A stretch of 64,000 bases of DNA from Burkholderia vietnamiensis LMG 10929. GTDB taxonomy: Bacteria > Pseudomonadota > Gammaproteobacteria > Burkholderiales > Burkholderiaceae. Positions 54,627 through 64,000 of this stretch are shown here, piece by piece. How positions within the stretch are numbered: the stretch's first letter is position 1; every line of letters starts with the position of its first letter. The translations under genes and the position numbers were made by a program. The notes below the pieces were generated by a model. That model made no database searches. It was given only the letters and a program-made list of their open reading frames with translations, and was not told the DNA's origin. The stretch covers positions 558,001-622,000 of the forward strand of contig NZ_CP009631.1 in NCBI RefSeq assembly GCF_000959445.1, given 5' to 3'.

Positions 54627-55358
54627 TCAGAAACCGAGGCTGGCGAGCAGATCGTCGACCTGCGCCTGATCCTGCACGACGTCGGACTTGCCTTCCGGCG
54701 CGATCTGCGGGCCGTTCAGCAACGACGCGGGGCTGCCGGTCGAGCTGACCTGCTCGGCGGCGAGCGCGGCGGCGGTGGCCGCGAACTGCTCGCGCCGCTC
54801 CGGGGCGATGTTCTCGACGAGCACGGTCAGCAGTTGCTGCTCGATCAGATAGACCATGTCCATGATCTTCTTGATCACCTGCCCGGTCAGATCCTGGAAG
54901 TCCTGCGCGAGCATGATCTCGAGCAATTGCGCGCTCGTCGCCGAGGCGGCCTCGGGCAGCGTGTGCAGGAACGTGCGCGTGTCGTCCATCAGCTCGCGCA
55001 CTTCCGCGTGTTCGATCGGCGCCGCGTACCACTGCGCCCAGCGCGCGTCGAGTGCCTCGGCTTCGTTCTGGATGCGCTCCTGCACCGGCTTCGCGATCTC
55101 GATCGCGTTCAGCACGCGCTCGGCCGCCTGCTCGGTCATCGTCGCGACGTAGCGCAGCCGGTCGCGGGCGTCGGGCACGGCTTCCGCCGCGCGCTCGACG
55201 TGCTTGTCGAGCCCGAGCTCACGCATCGAATCGCGCAAGGCGCGCGTGACCTGGCCGATGCGCGCGAGGATCCTGTCGCTCGCGAAATCGGCGCCTTCGG
55301 CATGGCCGTCGGCGTTGATCGCCGCGCCGGCGAGCGCCGCATGGATCGGCTCGTTCAC
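54627..55358 (-). CDS. cheZ: CheY-P phosphatase CheZ
   Basis: 243 residues, mostly helical. The catalytic segment [20 protein letters not shown] carries the Gln that aids CheY-P hydrolysis, and the C-terminus DDLLASLGF is the CheY-binding peptide. GTG start, one base after the cheY stop. Last gene of the chemotaxis operon. Confidence 0.95.
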   Translation of the reverse strand: MNEPIHAALAGAAINADGHAEGADFASDRILARIGQVTRALRDSMRELGLDKHVERAAEAVPDARDRLRYVATMTEQAAERVLNAIEIAKPVQERIQNEAEALDARWAQWYAAPIEHAEVRELMDDTRTFLHTLPEAASATSAQLLEIMLAQDFQDLTGQVIKKIMDMVYLIEQQLLTVLVENIAPERREQFAATAAALAAEQVSSTGSPASLLNGPQIAPEGKSDVVQDQAQVDDLLASLGF

Positions 55359-55359
55359 G

Positions 55360-55755
55360 TCAGCTCCCGGCCTTGGCCATCTTGTCGATGATCTTGTTCA
55401 GCTTCTCGTCGAGCGTCGCGGCTGTGAACGGCTTCACGACGTAACCGCTCGCGCCGGCCTGCGCCGCCGCGATGATGTTCTCCTTCTTCGACTCGGCCGT
55501 GACCATCAGCACCGGCAGGTGCGTGAGCGTCGCGTCCGCGCGGATTTCCTTCAGCATCGCGAGGCCGTCGAGGTTCGGCATGTTCCAGTCCGAGATCACG
55601 AAGTCGAAGCCGCCGCCGCGCAGCCGCGCGAGGCCGGCCGCGCCGTCTTCGGCTTCGTCGACGTTCGTGTAGCCGAGCTCCTTGAGCAGGTTGCGGACGA
55701 TCCGGCGCATCGTCGGGAAATCGTCCACCACCAGGATTTTCATGCTCTTGTCCAT
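55360..55755 (-). CDS. cheY: Chemotaxis response regulator CheY (operon-distal copy)
   Basis: 131 residues, single receiver domain. Acidic pocket D11/D12, phospho-acceptor D56 (ISDWNMP), T86 and K108 all present. Phosphorylated by CheA, it binds the flagellar switch FliM. Being directly in front of cheZ and starting [26 protein letters not shown], it is the motor-binding type. Confidence 0.95.
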   Translation of the reverse strand: MDKSMKILVVDDFPTMRRIVRNLLKELGYTNVDEAEDGAAGLARLRGGGFDFVISDWNMPNLDGLAMLKEIRADATLTHLPVLMVTAESKKENIIAAAQAGASGYVVKPFTAATLDEKLNKIIDKMAKAGS

Positions 55756-55822
55756 CGTCGTTCCTTTGCAGATTCGTTACCGTCAGGGCATGCAGCATCG
55801 TACATGCCCGGAGACATTTCGT

Positions 55823-56914
55823 TCAGACGCGCTGCACGCGATCGCCCATCGTAGCGAGTCGCGCCATCACGCGCCGGCTCATTTCGGCGAGCGGCGCGAC
55901 TTCGTCCGCGCCGCCGAGCGCGATCGCCTCGCGCGGCATGCCGAACACGATGCAGCTCGCCTCGTCCTGCGCGAACGTGTGGGCGCCCGCGCGCTTCATG
56001 TCCAGCAGCCCGGCCGCGCCGTCGCGGCCCATGCCGGTCAGGATCACGCCGATCGCGTTCTTGCCCGCGTGCTGCGCCGCCGAGCGGAACAGCACGTCGA
56101 CCGACGGCCGATGGCGGTTCACCGGCGGATCGTCGGACAGCTGCGCGATGTAGTTCGCGCCGCTGCGCGCGAGCAGCAAGTGCGCGTGGCCGGGCGCGAT
56201 GTACGCATGGCCGGGCAGCACGCGCTCGCCGTGCTCGGCTTCCTTCACCGCGATCCGGCACAGGCCGTTCAGCCGCTGCGCGAACGACTTCGTGAAGCCC
56301 GGCGGCATGTGCTGCGCGATCAGCACGGCCGGCGCATCGGGCGGCAGCGGCGTCAGCACCTCGCGGATCGCCTCGGTGCCGCCCGTCGACGCGCCGATGA
56401 TGATCAGCTTCTCGGTACTGACGAGCGGGTTGTTGAACATCGGCGCGGCCGGCTGGCCGTTCGCCGCGCGTGCGGCGGCGTGCGGCTGCGGCGTCTGGCG
56501 CACGCGCGCGCGCGCGGCCGCGCGGATCTTGTCCGCGAGCTTCTCCGCGTAGTCGAGCATGCCGTCGCGAATCCCGACGCGCGGCTTCGTGACGAAATCC
56601 ACCGCGCCGAGTTCGAGCGCGCGCAGCGTGATTTCGGAGCCGCGCTCGGTCAGCGACGACACCATCACGACCGGCATCGGCCGCAGGCGCATCAGCTTCT
56701 CGAGGAAGTCGAGCCCGTCCATGCGCGGCATTTCGACGTCGAGCGTCAACACGTCGGGGTTGTGCTGCTTGATGAGCTCGCGCGCGACGAGCGGATCGGG
56801 CGCGGTCGCGCACACCATCATGTCGGGCTGGCTGTTGATGATCTCGGTCATCAGACTGCGGATCAGCGCCGAGTCGTCGACGCACAACACTTTGATCTTC
56901 TGCACTGCGGTCAT
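55823..56914 (-). CDS. cheB: Chemoreceptor glutamate methylesterase/deamidase CheB
   Basis: 363 residues. Receiver domain with D13/D14 and D59 (TLDVEMP), Ala/Arg-rich linker, then the methylesterase domain with the Ser-His-Asp triad in [17 protein letters not shown] and [14 protein letters not shown] before the ATG at 56914. Five bases after cheD. Confidence 0.95.
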   Translation of the reverse strand: MTAVQKIKVLCVDDSALIRSLMTEIINSQPDMMVCATAPDPLVARELIKQHNPDVLTLDVEMPRMDGLDFLEKLMRLRPMPVVMVSSLTERGSEITLRALELGAVDFVTKPRVGIRDGMLDYAEKLADKIRAAARARVRQTPQPHAAARAANGQPAAPMFNNPLVSTEKLIIIGASTGGTEAIREVLTPLPPDAPAVLIAQHMPPGFTKSFAQRLNGLCRIAVKEAEHGERVLPGHAYIAPGHAHLLLARSGANYIAQLSDDPPVNRHRPSVDVLFRSAAQHAGKNAIGVILTGMGRDGAAGLLDMKRAGAHTFAQDEASCIVFGMPREAIALGGADEVAPLAEMSRRVMARLATMGDRVQRV

Positions 56915-56919
56915 GCCTC

Positions 56920-57660
56920 CTACTTTCTCGAAAGGTTGGCCGCGTACGGGCTGGCGGCCTTTTGAACCGCCGGCTGCACGCCCGCGCCGCCGCTGCGGGC
57001 GCCGAACAGTTCGATGCGCGGCCGCGCCGGCGGCGGCGCACTCGGCCGCGGCGCGGCGAACAGTTCCACTTTCGCACGCGCGCGCGCCGCGCTGGCGCGG
57101 ACGGCCTCGCGTGCGAGCGCGGCTTCGCGCTCGGCCACGCCCGGCACCTGCAGCCGCAGCTTCTTCACCATCGCGCGGCCGGTGCGCGGCATGAACGCGA
57201 CCTTGCGCGGATGCACGCCCTGCAAATCTTCCGCGGTGATGCGAATGCGTTCGAGCGCGAGATAGCGGCGCACGAAATCGGCGTTGCGGTCGCCGATGTT
57301 GATCGTCGTCATGCCGGCCAGCACCGCGGCGCCGCCGAACACCTTCGCCTCGAAGCGCTCGCGGCGCCCGCCGGCCTTGATCAGTTCGTTGATCAGCACT
57401 TCCATCGCGTAGGCGCCGTAGCGCATCGACTCCGACGCGGCCGCGCCGGCATCGGCGCCGTCGTCGGGCAGCATGAAGTGATTCATTCCGCCGATGCCGG
57501 AGACCGGGTCGTGCAGGCAGGCAGCGACGCACGAGCCGAGCACGGTCATCAGCACGATGTCTTCGGACGTCGTGTAGAACTCGTTCGGCAGCAGCTTCAC
57601 GCCGGGGCGGTCGAAGTGGGTGTCGAAGTAGTGGTTGGTCGCGATCGGGAGAGCGCTCAT
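56920..57660 (-). CDS. cheD: Chemoreceptor glutamine deamidase CheD
   Basis: 246 residues. The Cys-His catalytic pair lies in [12 protein letters not shown] (C44) and GGMNHFMLP. The last ~60 residues are an Ala/Arg/Pro-rich tail absent from short CheD proteins. CheD deamidates receptor Gln residues and can be titrated by CheY-P. Its ATG overlaps the cheR stop (ATGA). Confidence 0.93.
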   Translation of the reverse strand: MSALPIATNHYFDTHFDRPGVKLLPNEFYTTSEDIVLMTVLGSCVAACLHDPVSGIGGMNHFMLPDDGADAGAAASESMRYGAYAMEVLINELIKAGGRRERFEAKVFGGAAVLAGMTTINIGDRNADFVRRYLALERIRITAEDLQGVHPRKVAFMPRTGRAMVKKLRLQVPGVAEREAALAREAVRASAARARAKVELFAAPRPSAPPPARPRIELFGARSGGAGVQPAVQKAASPYAANLSRK

Positions 57661-58640
57661 CAGCGTTCTCCGTAAGCGGGCGTCGCGCCCGCGGCGCGTT
57701 GCGCGCCCGACGGCGCTGCCGCGGAACCCGCCGCGCCGCGCGCGCGCGCGCTCTGCACGGCGTCGCGCGTGAGCTCGTACACCGTCTGCCCGCGCAGCCG
57801 GAACGCCTGCGTCACGTACGTGAAATTCTCCGAATGCCCGGCGAACAGCAGCCCGCCCGGCTTCACGAGCGGCTCGAAGCGCGACAGCACCTGCCCTTGC
57901 GTCGGCTTGTCGAAATAGATCATCACGTTGCGGCAGAAGATCGCGTCGAACGGCTTCGCGATCCCGTAGTCGGCATCGGTCAGGTTCAGCTGCTCGAAGC
58001 GGATCATCGCGCGCAACTCCGGGCGCACCTTCACGCGGCCGGCCTGCGCGCCCGTGCCCTTCAGGAAGAAGCGCTTGAGCCGCTCCGGGCTCAGGTGCTT
58101 GACCTGGTCGTACGTATAGATGCCGGCCTCGGCCTTCGCGAGCACCTGCGTGTCGAGGTCGGTCGCGAGAATCGACGCGCTGCGCGCGGCCGATTCGCCG
58201 AGCGCCTCGACCAGCGTGATCGCGATCGAATACGGCTCCTCGCCGGTCGACGCGGCCGAGCACCACACCGACACCGGCGCCGGCCGCCCTTTCACGAACT
58301 CGGCCAGGATCGGGAAGTGGTGCGCCTCGCGAAAGAACGCGGTGAGGTTGGTGGTCAGCGCGTTGGTGAACGCCTCCCACTCGAGCGGATCGTCTTCCCG
58401 CTCGAGCAGGTCGAGGTATTCGCGGAACGTGTCGAGGCCGCGTGCGCGCAGCCGGCGTGCGAGCCGGCTGTACGCCATGTCGCGCTTGTGCTCGGACAGC
58501 GAGATCCCGGCGCGTTGATGGATCAGCTCGCGTATGCGCGCGAAATCCGCGCCGGTGAATGCGAAGTCGCGCCCCGGCTCGCCCGCTCGGGGCGAGGCTT
58601 CCGGTGCATCGGATCGAAACGGTGCGCGCGCGGACAGCAT
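57660..58640 (-). CDS. cheR: Chemoreceptor methyltransferase CheR
   Basis: 326 residues. N-terminal helical domain ([26 protein letters not shown]) and SAM-binding Rossmann domain with [28 protein letters not shown] and [11 protein letters not shown] beta-subdomain should bind the receptor's C-terminal WETF peptide. The C-terminus is extended by an Ala/Gly-rich tail. Confidence 0.96.
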   Translation of the reverse strand: MLSARAPFRSDAPEASPRAGEPGRDFAFTGADFARIRELIHQRAGISLSEHKRDMAYSRLARRLRARGLDTFREYLDLLEREDDPLEWEAFTNALTTNLTAFFREAHHFPILAEFVKGRPAPVSVWCSAASTGEEPYSIAITLVEALGESAARSASILATDLDTQVLAKAEAGIYTYDQVKHLSPERLKRFFLKGTGAQAGRVKVRPELRAMIRFEQLNLTDADYGIAKPFDAIFCRNVMIYFDKPTQGQVLSRFEPLVKPGGLLFAGHSENFTYVTQAFRLRGQTVYELTRDAVQSARARGAAGSAAAPSGAQRAAGATPAYGER

Positions 58641-58643
58641 GGC

Positions 58644-60596
58644 TTAGAAGGTCTCCCAGTCGTCATCGGACGTACCGGCCGCGGCCAGCGCCGGCTTCTC
58701 GCCGTGCAGCGCGGGGCGCACCAGTGCGGGTTTCTCGGCGGTCTTCGCAGCCGGCGCGGCGGGCGTCTTCGCGAGACGCGGGCCGTAGCCGCCGGCAGCC
58801 GGCGCTTCCTTGGACGGACGTGCGCCGGCATCGGCCGCGCGCTTCGGTTCGTGGCTCGATGCCGATGCAGCCGATGCCGCTGCGGCGCGCCGTGCGGCCG
58901 GCTGCGCGGCTGCTTGCGGCGCCGGCGATGCAGACGATGCGCTCGGTGCGGCGTCGTGACGGCTTTCCGACGACGCGGCAGCCGGCGTTGGCGTCGGCGC
59001 GGTCGCCCGTGCGACGCTGCGCGCCGGCGCGAGCGCGATGCCGCCCGCGACGCGCCATTCGGCGACGATCGCCTTCATCTGGCGCGTCTGCTCTTCGAGC
59101 GACGCAGCAGCGGCCGCCGCCTGCTCGACCAGCGCCGCGTTCTGCTGCGTGACCGAATCCATCTGGCCGACCGCGCGGTTGACCTGCTCGATGCCGGTCG
59201 ACTGCTCCTCCGACGCGGCGCTGATCTCGCCCATGATGTCGGTCACGCGGCGCACGGCCTGCACGATTTCGTCCATCGTCGTGCCGGCGCGCGCGACCAG
59301 CGCCGACCCGCTTTCGACCTTCTCGGCCGAATCGCCGATCAGCTGCTTGATTTCCTTCGCGGCGCTCGCGCTGCGCTGCGCCAGCGAGCGCACTTCGCCC
59401 GCGACCACGGCGAAGCCGCGGCCCTGCTCGCCTGCGCGTGCGGCTTCGACCGCCGCGTTCAGCGCGAGGATGTTGGTCTGGAACGCGATGCCTTCGATCG
59501 TGCCGATGATGTCGACGATCTTGCCCGAGCTCGTCGCGATGTCCTGCATCGTCGACACCACTTGGCCGACCACGTCGCCGCCTTGCGTCGCGATGTCCGA
59601 TGCGTTCACGGCGAGCTGGCTGGCCTGACGCGCGTTCTCCGCGTTCTGGCGCACGGTGCCGGTCAGCTGCTCCATGCTCGACGCCGTTTCCTGCAGCGAC
59701 GCGGCCTGCTGCTCGGTGCGCTGCGACAGGTCGGTGTTGCCGGTCGCGATCTCGCGCGCGCCGACGTCGATCGACTCGGTGCCGCGGTGGACGGCCTGCA
59801 CCATCCCCGTCACGGCGTCCTGCATCCGCTTGATGCCGCCGAACAGGCGGCCGATCTCGTTGTTGCTGAATACGGTCACCGGCTGCGTGAGGTCGCCGCC
59901 GGCGATGCGCTCGAAGTGCGCGATCGCGTCCTCGAGCGGCTTCACGATCAGCCCGCGCAGCATGAAGCGGATCGCGATCACGACGACGAACGCGATCGCG
60001 ATGCCCGCGGAGATCAGGACGATCATCAGCGAGATGCGCGACTGCGTCGCGGCCTGGCGGTCTTCCGCGCGCTTTTGCAGCGCCGCGATCACGGCGGACG
60101 CGGTCTGGTCGAACGCGACGAACATCGGGCTGATCTTGGTGTCGGCGATCGCGTGGTACGCGGCCATGTCGCCCGCACGCGCCGCGGCGAATTCGGGCTC
60201 GACGCCGTCCTTGATGATGGCCGTGTAGCGCGCACCGAGGTCGTCGAGCAGCGACTGGTCGACGCCGAGCTTGGCCGTCGCCTGGAACGCCTGCCAGTTC
60301 TGGTTCGACTTCGCGTACAGCTCCTGCGCGCGTTCGAGCACCTTCGCCGCCTCGGCCGTGTTGCCGCCTTCGGTCAGCGTGCGGAAGCGGTCGAGCGCGA
60401 CGCGCGAGCGCAGCAGATGCGCCGACGTGTCGTCGAGCGTATGAATTGCCGGCAGATCGGCGTGCGCGATCTCGTCGAGCGCGCTGCTCGCGCGATCGAG
60501 CGCGTAGAGGCCGAGCCCGCCGACCGCGGCGGCCAGGCAAACGAGGATGAGTCCGACCGCCGTCAGCGTCGAGCGGATCGACCAGTTGTGCAACAT
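58644..60596 (-). CDS. Methyl-accepting chemotaxis protein with C-terminal WETF tether
   Basis: 650 residues. TM1 about 10-32, periplasmic four-helix-bundle sensor (about 35-190), TM2 about 190-213, HAMP (about 214-267), then the cytoplasmic hairpin with the signalling tip containing [20 protein letters not shown]. After about residue 530 there is a ~120-residue Ala/Pro-rich linker ending DDDWETF, the CheR/CheB docking pentapeptide. It is the Tar/Tsr-class receptor of this operon; the ligand is unknown. Confidence 0.94.
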   Translation of the reverse strand: MLHNWSIRSTLTAVGLILVCLAAAVGGLGLYALDRASSALDEIAHADLPAIHTLDDTSAHLLRSRVALDRFRTLTEGGNTAEAAKVLERAQELYAKSNQNWQAFQATAKLGVDQSLLDDLGARYTAIIKDGVEPEFAAARAGDMAAYHAIADTKISPMFVAFDQTASAVIAALQKRAEDRQAATQSRISLMIVLISAGIAIAFVVVIAIRFMLRGLIVKPLEDAIAHFERIAGGDLTQPVTVFSNNEIGRLFGGIKRMQDAVTGMVQAVHRGTESIDVGAREIATGNTDLSQRTEQQAASLQETASSMEQLTGTVRQNAENARQASQLAVNASDIATQGGDVVGQVVSTMQDIATSSGKIVDIIGTIEGIAFQTNILALNAAVEAARAGEQGRGFAVVAGEVRSLAQRSASAAKEIKQLIGDSAEKVESGSALVARAGTTMDEIVQAVRRVTDIMGEISAASEEQSTGIEQVNRAVGQMDSVTQQNAALVEQAAAAAASLEEQTRQMKAIVAEWRVAGGIALAPARSVARATAPTPTPAAASSESRHDAAPSASSASPAPQAAAQPAARRAAAASAASASSHEPKRAADAGARPSKEAPAAGGYGPRLAKTPAAPAAKTAEKPALVRPALHGEKPALAAAGTSDDDWETF

Positions 60597-60633
60597 TGCA
60601 GAATCTCCCGAAATTACTGCGCGCGCGTGGCGC

Positions 60634-61167
60634 TTATGCGCCGAGCATCTCGATCAGCGCCATTTCCCGGCTCGACATCAGCTTCTCGATGTCCATCAGG
60701 ATCAGCATCCGGCCGTCCACCGTGCCGAGGCCCGTCAGGTACTCGGTCGTCAGCGTCGCGCCGAATTCCGGCGCCGGCATGATCTGGTCGGTCTGCAGGG
60801 TCAGCACGTCCGACACGCCGTCGACCACCATCCCGACCACGCGGTTCGACACGTTGAGGATGATCACGACGGTCTGATGGTCGTACTCGACGCGGCCCAG
60901 ATGGAACTTGATCCGCATGTCGACGATCGGCACGATGATGCCGCGCAGATTGATCACGCCCTTGATGAAGTCCGGCGCGTTGGCGATGCGCGTGACGCTG
61001 TCGTAACCGCGGATTTCCTGCACCTTCAGGATGTCGATCCCGTATTCCTCGTCGCCGAGCGTGAAGACGAGGAATTCCTGCCCGGTCGCATCGCCCTGTT
61101 CGGCGTCGCGGCGGCTTGCGACCGCGTTCGCCGCGGCCGGATTGATCATTTGGACTTCAGCAGACAC
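60634..61167 (-). CDS. cheW: Chemotaxis coupling protein CheW
   Basis: 177 residues from a GTG at 61167 behind GGGGG; a TTG four codons earlier also exists. SH3-like coupling domain with [38 protein letters not shown] and VVDGVSDVL. It bridges the receptor tips and CheA. An extra ~30-residue N-terminal stretch precedes the domain. Confidence 0.94.
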   Translation of the reverse strand: MSAEVQMINPAAANAVASRRDAEQGDATGQEFLVFTLGDEEYGIDILKVQEIRGYDSVTRIANAPDFIKGVINLRGIIVPIVDMRIKFHLGRVEYDHQTVVIILNVSNRVVGMVVDGVSDVLTLQTDQIMPAPEFGATLTTEYLTGLGTVDGRMLILMDIEKLMSSREMALIEMLGA

Positions 61168-61197
61168 GTGTGCCCCCAATCGGTTGAATGGCGAGAG

Positions 61198-63516
61198 TTA
61201 GAAGATCGCGAGTTCAGCGCCCACCCGGGCGCCGTGCGTCGCACGGGTTTCGCGGTTCAGCGCCGCGACGTCGACGATCAGTGCGACGCTGCCGTCGCCC
61301 AGGATCGTCGCTGCCGAGATGCCGTGTACCTTGCGGTAATTGGTCTCGAGGTTCTTCACGACCACCTGCTGCTGGCCGACCAGCTCGTCGATGAGCATCG
61401 CGAAGCGGCGCCCTTCGGTTTCCATGATCGTCACGATGCCCTGGGTCGGATCGGTGCGCGCGTCGTCGACCGAGAACACCTCGTGCAGCGCGACGAGCGG
61501 CAGGTATTCGCCGCGCACGCGCACCACGCGCTCGCCGTTGCCGACCGTGTAGATGTCGTCCATCGACGGCTGCAGCGACTCCATCACGAAGTTCAGCGGC
61601 AGGATGAAGATCTCGCTGCCCACCTTCACCGACATCCCGTCGAGGATCGCGAGCGTGAGCGGCAGCACGATCCGCGTGGTGGTGCCGCGGCCGGCCTGCG
61701 ACGAAATCTCGACGTGGCCGCCCATCGACTGGATGTTGCGCTTCACGACGTCCATCCCGACGCCGCGGCCCGACACGTCGGTCACCGTCTCGGCGGTCGA
61801 GAAGCCCGGCGCGAAGATCAGCTGCCACACTTCGTCGTCGCTGACGTTCTCGGAAATCTGCATGCCCTGCTTCGCGGCCTTCGCGAGGATCCGCTCGCGG
61901 TTCAGGCCCGCGCCGTCGTCGCTCACCTCGATCACGATGTTGCCGCCGTGATGCGCGGCCGACAGCACGAGCTGGCCGACTGCGTCCTTGCCGGCCGCGA
62001 CGCGCTTGTCGACGGTTTCGATGCCGTGGTCGAGGCTGTTGCGCACCAGGTGCGTGAGCGGGTCGATGATGCGCTCGATCAGGCTCTTGTCCAGCTCGGT
62101 GGCCTGACCGAACGTGACGAGCTCGACCTGCTTGCCGAGCTTGCCGGCGAGATCGCGCACCAGCCGCGGGAAGCGGCTGAACACGTAGTCCATCGGCATC
62201 ATCCGGATCGACATCACCGCTTCCTGCAGGTCGCGCGCGTTGCGCTCGAGCTGCGCCATCCCGTTGAACAGGCGGTCGTGCAGCGCGGGATCGAAGGCGG
62301 TCGCGGTTTCCGCGAGCATCGCCTGCGTGATCACGAGTTCGCCGACGAGGTTGATCAGCTGGTCGACCTTCTCGACGCCGACGCGAATCGAGCTGCCTTC
62401 GGCGCCGCCTGCCGCGCCGGCCGCGCCGCGCGGACGCTTGTCGTCGTGGTGATGGTGGGCGGCATGCGCGTTGGCCGGTTCGGCGTGCGGCGCTTGCTGC
62501 GGCTGGGCTGCGGCCACCGGCTGTGCCGGCGCCTGCGGCGCGGCCGCGGCGGCCGGCGCCGCCGGTGCGGCGGGCGCTGCGGGCGCGAACACCTCGACGC
62601 GTGCGGCCGGTGCGGCTGCGGCCGCGGCCGGTTCGGCGGCAGCCGGCGGCGCGGCGGCCGGCGCCGGTGCGGGCACTGCGGCCTCTGCGGCCTCTGCTGC
62701 CGGTGCGCCCGGCGCCGCCGCTGCGGCCGGCGCGGTGCCGCGCGAGATGCGGATCTGGCTTTCGTCGATCACGAAGCAGCACACGGCGATGATGTCGTCG
62801 GACGGCACGTCCGATTCGAGCCACAGCGTCAGGTCGCCGCCCGACTGCTCGCGGCCGGCGATCCGGCCGAGATTGCTCAGCTCCTCGGTGAGGAGCGCCT
62901 GGTCCTTCGCGTCGACGCCGACCAGCGTGATCTTCAGATGCGGGCCTTCGGCGCCGGCATCGGCCCCGCCTGCCGCCGGATGGGCGGCCGCGACGGCCTG
63001 TTCGATCACGTGGTCCGGCGCGCTATCGCCGGCGGCGGCGGGCTCCGGCGCAGCCGCAGCCGGCGCAGCGGGCGCGGGTGCGGCGGCCGCAGCCGGCGCG
63101 GGCGCCGGTGCTGCCGCGGCCGTGCCGCTCGCGGCCTTCAGCTGTTCGAGCTTCGCGCAGATTTCCGCGGCGGCCGCCGCGTCCGGCTCCGCGCTCGCAC
63201 GATAGTCGGCGAGCTGGTCGGACAGCACGTCCTTGGTCTCGAGGAACGCGTCGACCATTTCCTTGGTCAGCGTCAGCTCATGGTTGCGCGCGCGGTCGAG
63301 CAGCGATTCGAGGATGTGGGTCGTTTGCGTCAGCGCGGTAAAGCCGAACGTCGCCGCGCCGCCCTTGATCGAATGCGCGGCGCGGAAGATCGCCGCGAGA
63401 TCCTCGGGGTCGGGTGAATCGACGTCGAGGTTCAGCAGCAGCTGCTCCATCTGCGCGAGCAACTCGTCCGCTTCGTCGAAAAAGGTCTGGTAGAACTGCG
63501 TGATGTCGAGAGTCAT
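61198..63516 (-). CDS. cheA: Chemotaxis histidine kinase CheA
   Basis: 772 residues. P1 phosphotransfer domain with H48 in RAAHSIKGG, a P2 region, a long Ala/Pro linker (roughly 260-360, also HHHHDDKRPRG), P3 dimerisation, P4 kinase (NSLDHGIE N-box, DDGAGL, GRGVGMDVV) and a P5 CheW-like regulatory domain at the end. It phosphorylates both CheY copies and CheB. The linkers make it more than 100 residues longer than E. coli CheA. Confidence 0.97.
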   Translation of the reverse strand: MTLDITQFYQTFFDEADELLAQMEQLLLNLDVDSPDPEDLAAIFRAAHSIKGGAATFGFTALTQTTHILESLLDRARNHELTLTKEMVDAFLETKDVLSDQLADYRASAEPDAAAAAEICAKLEQLKAASGTAAAAPAPAPAAAAAPAPAAPAAAAPEPAAAGDSAPDHVIEQAVAAAHPAAGGADAGAEGPHLKITLVGVDAKDQALLTEELSNLGRIAGREQSGGDLTLWLESDVPSDDIIAVCCFVIDESQIRISRGTAPAAAAAPGAPAAEAAEAAVPAPAPAAAPPAAAEPAAAAAAPAARVEVFAPAAPAAPAAPAAAAAPQAPAQPVAAAQPQQAPHAEPANAHAAHHHHDDKRPRGAAGAAGGAEGSSIRVGVEKVDQLINLVGELVITQAMLAETATAFDPALHDRLFNGMAQLERNARDLQEAVMSIRMMPMDYVFSRFPRLVRDLAGKLGKQVELVTFGQATELDKSLIERIIDPLTHLVRNSLDHGIETVDKRVAAGKDAVGQLVLSAAHHGGNIVIEVSDDGAGLNRERILAKAAKQGMQISENVSDDEVWQLIFAPGFSTAETVTDVSGRGVGMDVVKRNIQSMGGHVEISSQAGRGTTTRIVLPLTLAILDGMSVKVGSEIFILPLNFVMESLQPSMDDIYTVGNGERVVRVRGEYLPLVALHEVFSVDDARTDPTQGIVTIMETEGRRFAMLIDELVGQQQVVVKNLETNYRKVHGISAATILGDGSVALIVDVAALNRETRATHGARVGAELAIF

Positions 63517-63549
63517 GCCCGGTCACCGGTTGGATTCGTCGCGTTCATG

Positions 63550-63927
63550 TCAGGAGGCCGTCTGCTCGGAGAGCGTCGCGACCAAGTCGATCAGCACGGC
63601 CGGGTCGATCGGTTTTTCGATCCAGCCGGTCGCGCCCGCGTCGCGTGCGGCGTCCTTGAAGGCATCGCTGCCTTCGGTCGTCAGCACGAGGATCGGCGTG
63701 GCCGTATACGCGCTGAGCCTGCGCAGCGCGGAGATCACCTCGAGCCCGCTCCTGCGCGGCATGTTCTGGTCGGTCAGCACCAGGTCGTACGGCATCGTGG
63801 CCGCCATGTCGAAGCCGGCTTCGCCGTCCGGCGCCACCGTCACGTCGTAGCCGGCCTGCGCAAGCGTCGCCTGCAGCAGCGCACGCATGGTCGCGGAGTC
63901 GTCGATGGCGAGAATGGTTCGGATCAT
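63550..63927 (-). CDS. CheY-like response regulator (operon-proximal copy)
   Basis: 125 residues, single receiver domain with D9/D10, phospho-site D53 (LTDQNMP), T84 and K105. It lies between motB and cheA. The MIRTILAIDDSATMR start is typical of the CheY found at the head of Burkholderia/Ralstonia che operons; it may act as a phosphate sink or second motor ligand beside the CheZ-linked copy. Confidence 0.93.
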   Translation of the reverse strand: MIRTILAIDDSATMRALLQATLAQAGYDVTVAPDGEAGFDMAATMPYDLVLTDQNMPRRSGLEVISALRRLSAYTATPILVLTTEGSDAFKDAARDAGATGWIEKPIDPAVLIDLVATLSEQTAS

Positions 63928-63950
63928 GTCTGTCTCGGAAGCTGGAAACG

Positions 63951-64000
63951 TCAGGGTTTCGGCGCGACGGCCACGGCGCTCGCGAGCACCGGCCGGGCGG
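63951..64000 (-). CDS. motB: C-terminal end of the upstream gene, probably motB (partial)
   Basis: A minus-strand frame entering from the right edge ends at the TGA 63953-63951 after encoding ARPVLASAVAVAPKP. Too short for homology; the assignment to the flagellar stator protein MotB rests on the usual motA-motB-cheY order in this genus. Confidence 0.5.
   Translation of the reverse strand, partial: ARPVLASAVAVAPKP

Noticed and set aside
62480..63120. GCC/GGC-rich repetitive stretch as a DNA repeat element
   Set aside because: It encodes the Ala/Pro linkers of CheA in frame and has no regular period.

Overview
The window is a high-GC, gene-dense stretch of bacterial chromosome. I read it as Burkholderia, probably the B. 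cepacia complex and its main chromosome. The basis is the tandem DUF2957 lipoproteins, the DUF3443/DUF2844 pair, H-NS-type nucleoid proteins, an ahcY gene behind an SAH riboswitch, and a motB-cheYAW-tar-cheRDBYZ ... flhBAFG-fliA motility block in the order known for that genus. The species cannot be settled from sequence alone. I see no insertion sequence, prophage, CRISPR array or plasmid origin. Most of the window looks like stable core and near-core genome.

Layout. 1-6.2 kb: metabolic genes (malic enzyme running off the left edge, pyrE, a PEBP-like secreted protein, a flavodoxin, argC), with intrinsic terminators after pyrE, the flavodoxin gene and argC. 6.2-10.3 kb: an envelope cluster of two DUF2957 lipoprotein paralogues and an OmpW-type porin, behind a leader that holds a palindrome and a terminator with no gene in front of it. 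10.4-14.9 kb: LysR/MFS divergent pair, LysE-type exporter, beta-hydroxyacid dehydrogenase, small secreted Ala/Lys/His protein. 15.2-19.5 kb: four-gene MacAB/DevBCA-like ABC exporter. 19.5-21.5 kb: carotenoid-oxygenase-family enzyme and DUF2239 protein. 21.7-24.6 kb: glucarate/galactarate transporter and dehydratase behind a clean inverted-repeat operator. 24.6-28.7 kb: tRNA-Ala(CGC), cytochrome c, and the conserved envelope/ribosome cluster dolP-like, diaA/gmhA-like, yraN, rsmI, rlpA.

28.7-29.4 kb is a 657-base gene-free region carrying four consecutive perfect hairpins beside a TATAAT box, a candidate structured RNA. 29.4-40.9 kb is a mixed set: MBL hydrolase plus exonuclease, Lrp-type regulator, CDF metal exporter, H-NS family protein, HugZ-like protein, MFS, Leu/Ile/Val-type binding protein, nitronate monooxygenase, dienelactone hydrolase, amidase. 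41-43.9 kb is the activated-methyl-cycle operon (ahcY, small membrane protein, metF) under an SAH riboswitch.

44-64 kb is the motility region, all on the minus strand: cheY, cheA, cheW, an MCP, cheR, cheD, cheB, cheY, cheZ upstream, and flhB, flhA, flhF, flhG, fliA downstream. The two halves are separated by about 4 kb of non-motility genes: a DUF2844/DUF3443 secreted pair, a VOC-fold protein, a DUF805 membrane protein and a 9-bp tandem repeat. The DUF3443 protein carries both DT(A/G)S motifs and the GILGIG segment of pepsin-type aspartic proteases. That unexplained pair inside the flagellar locus is the item I find most worth pursuing.
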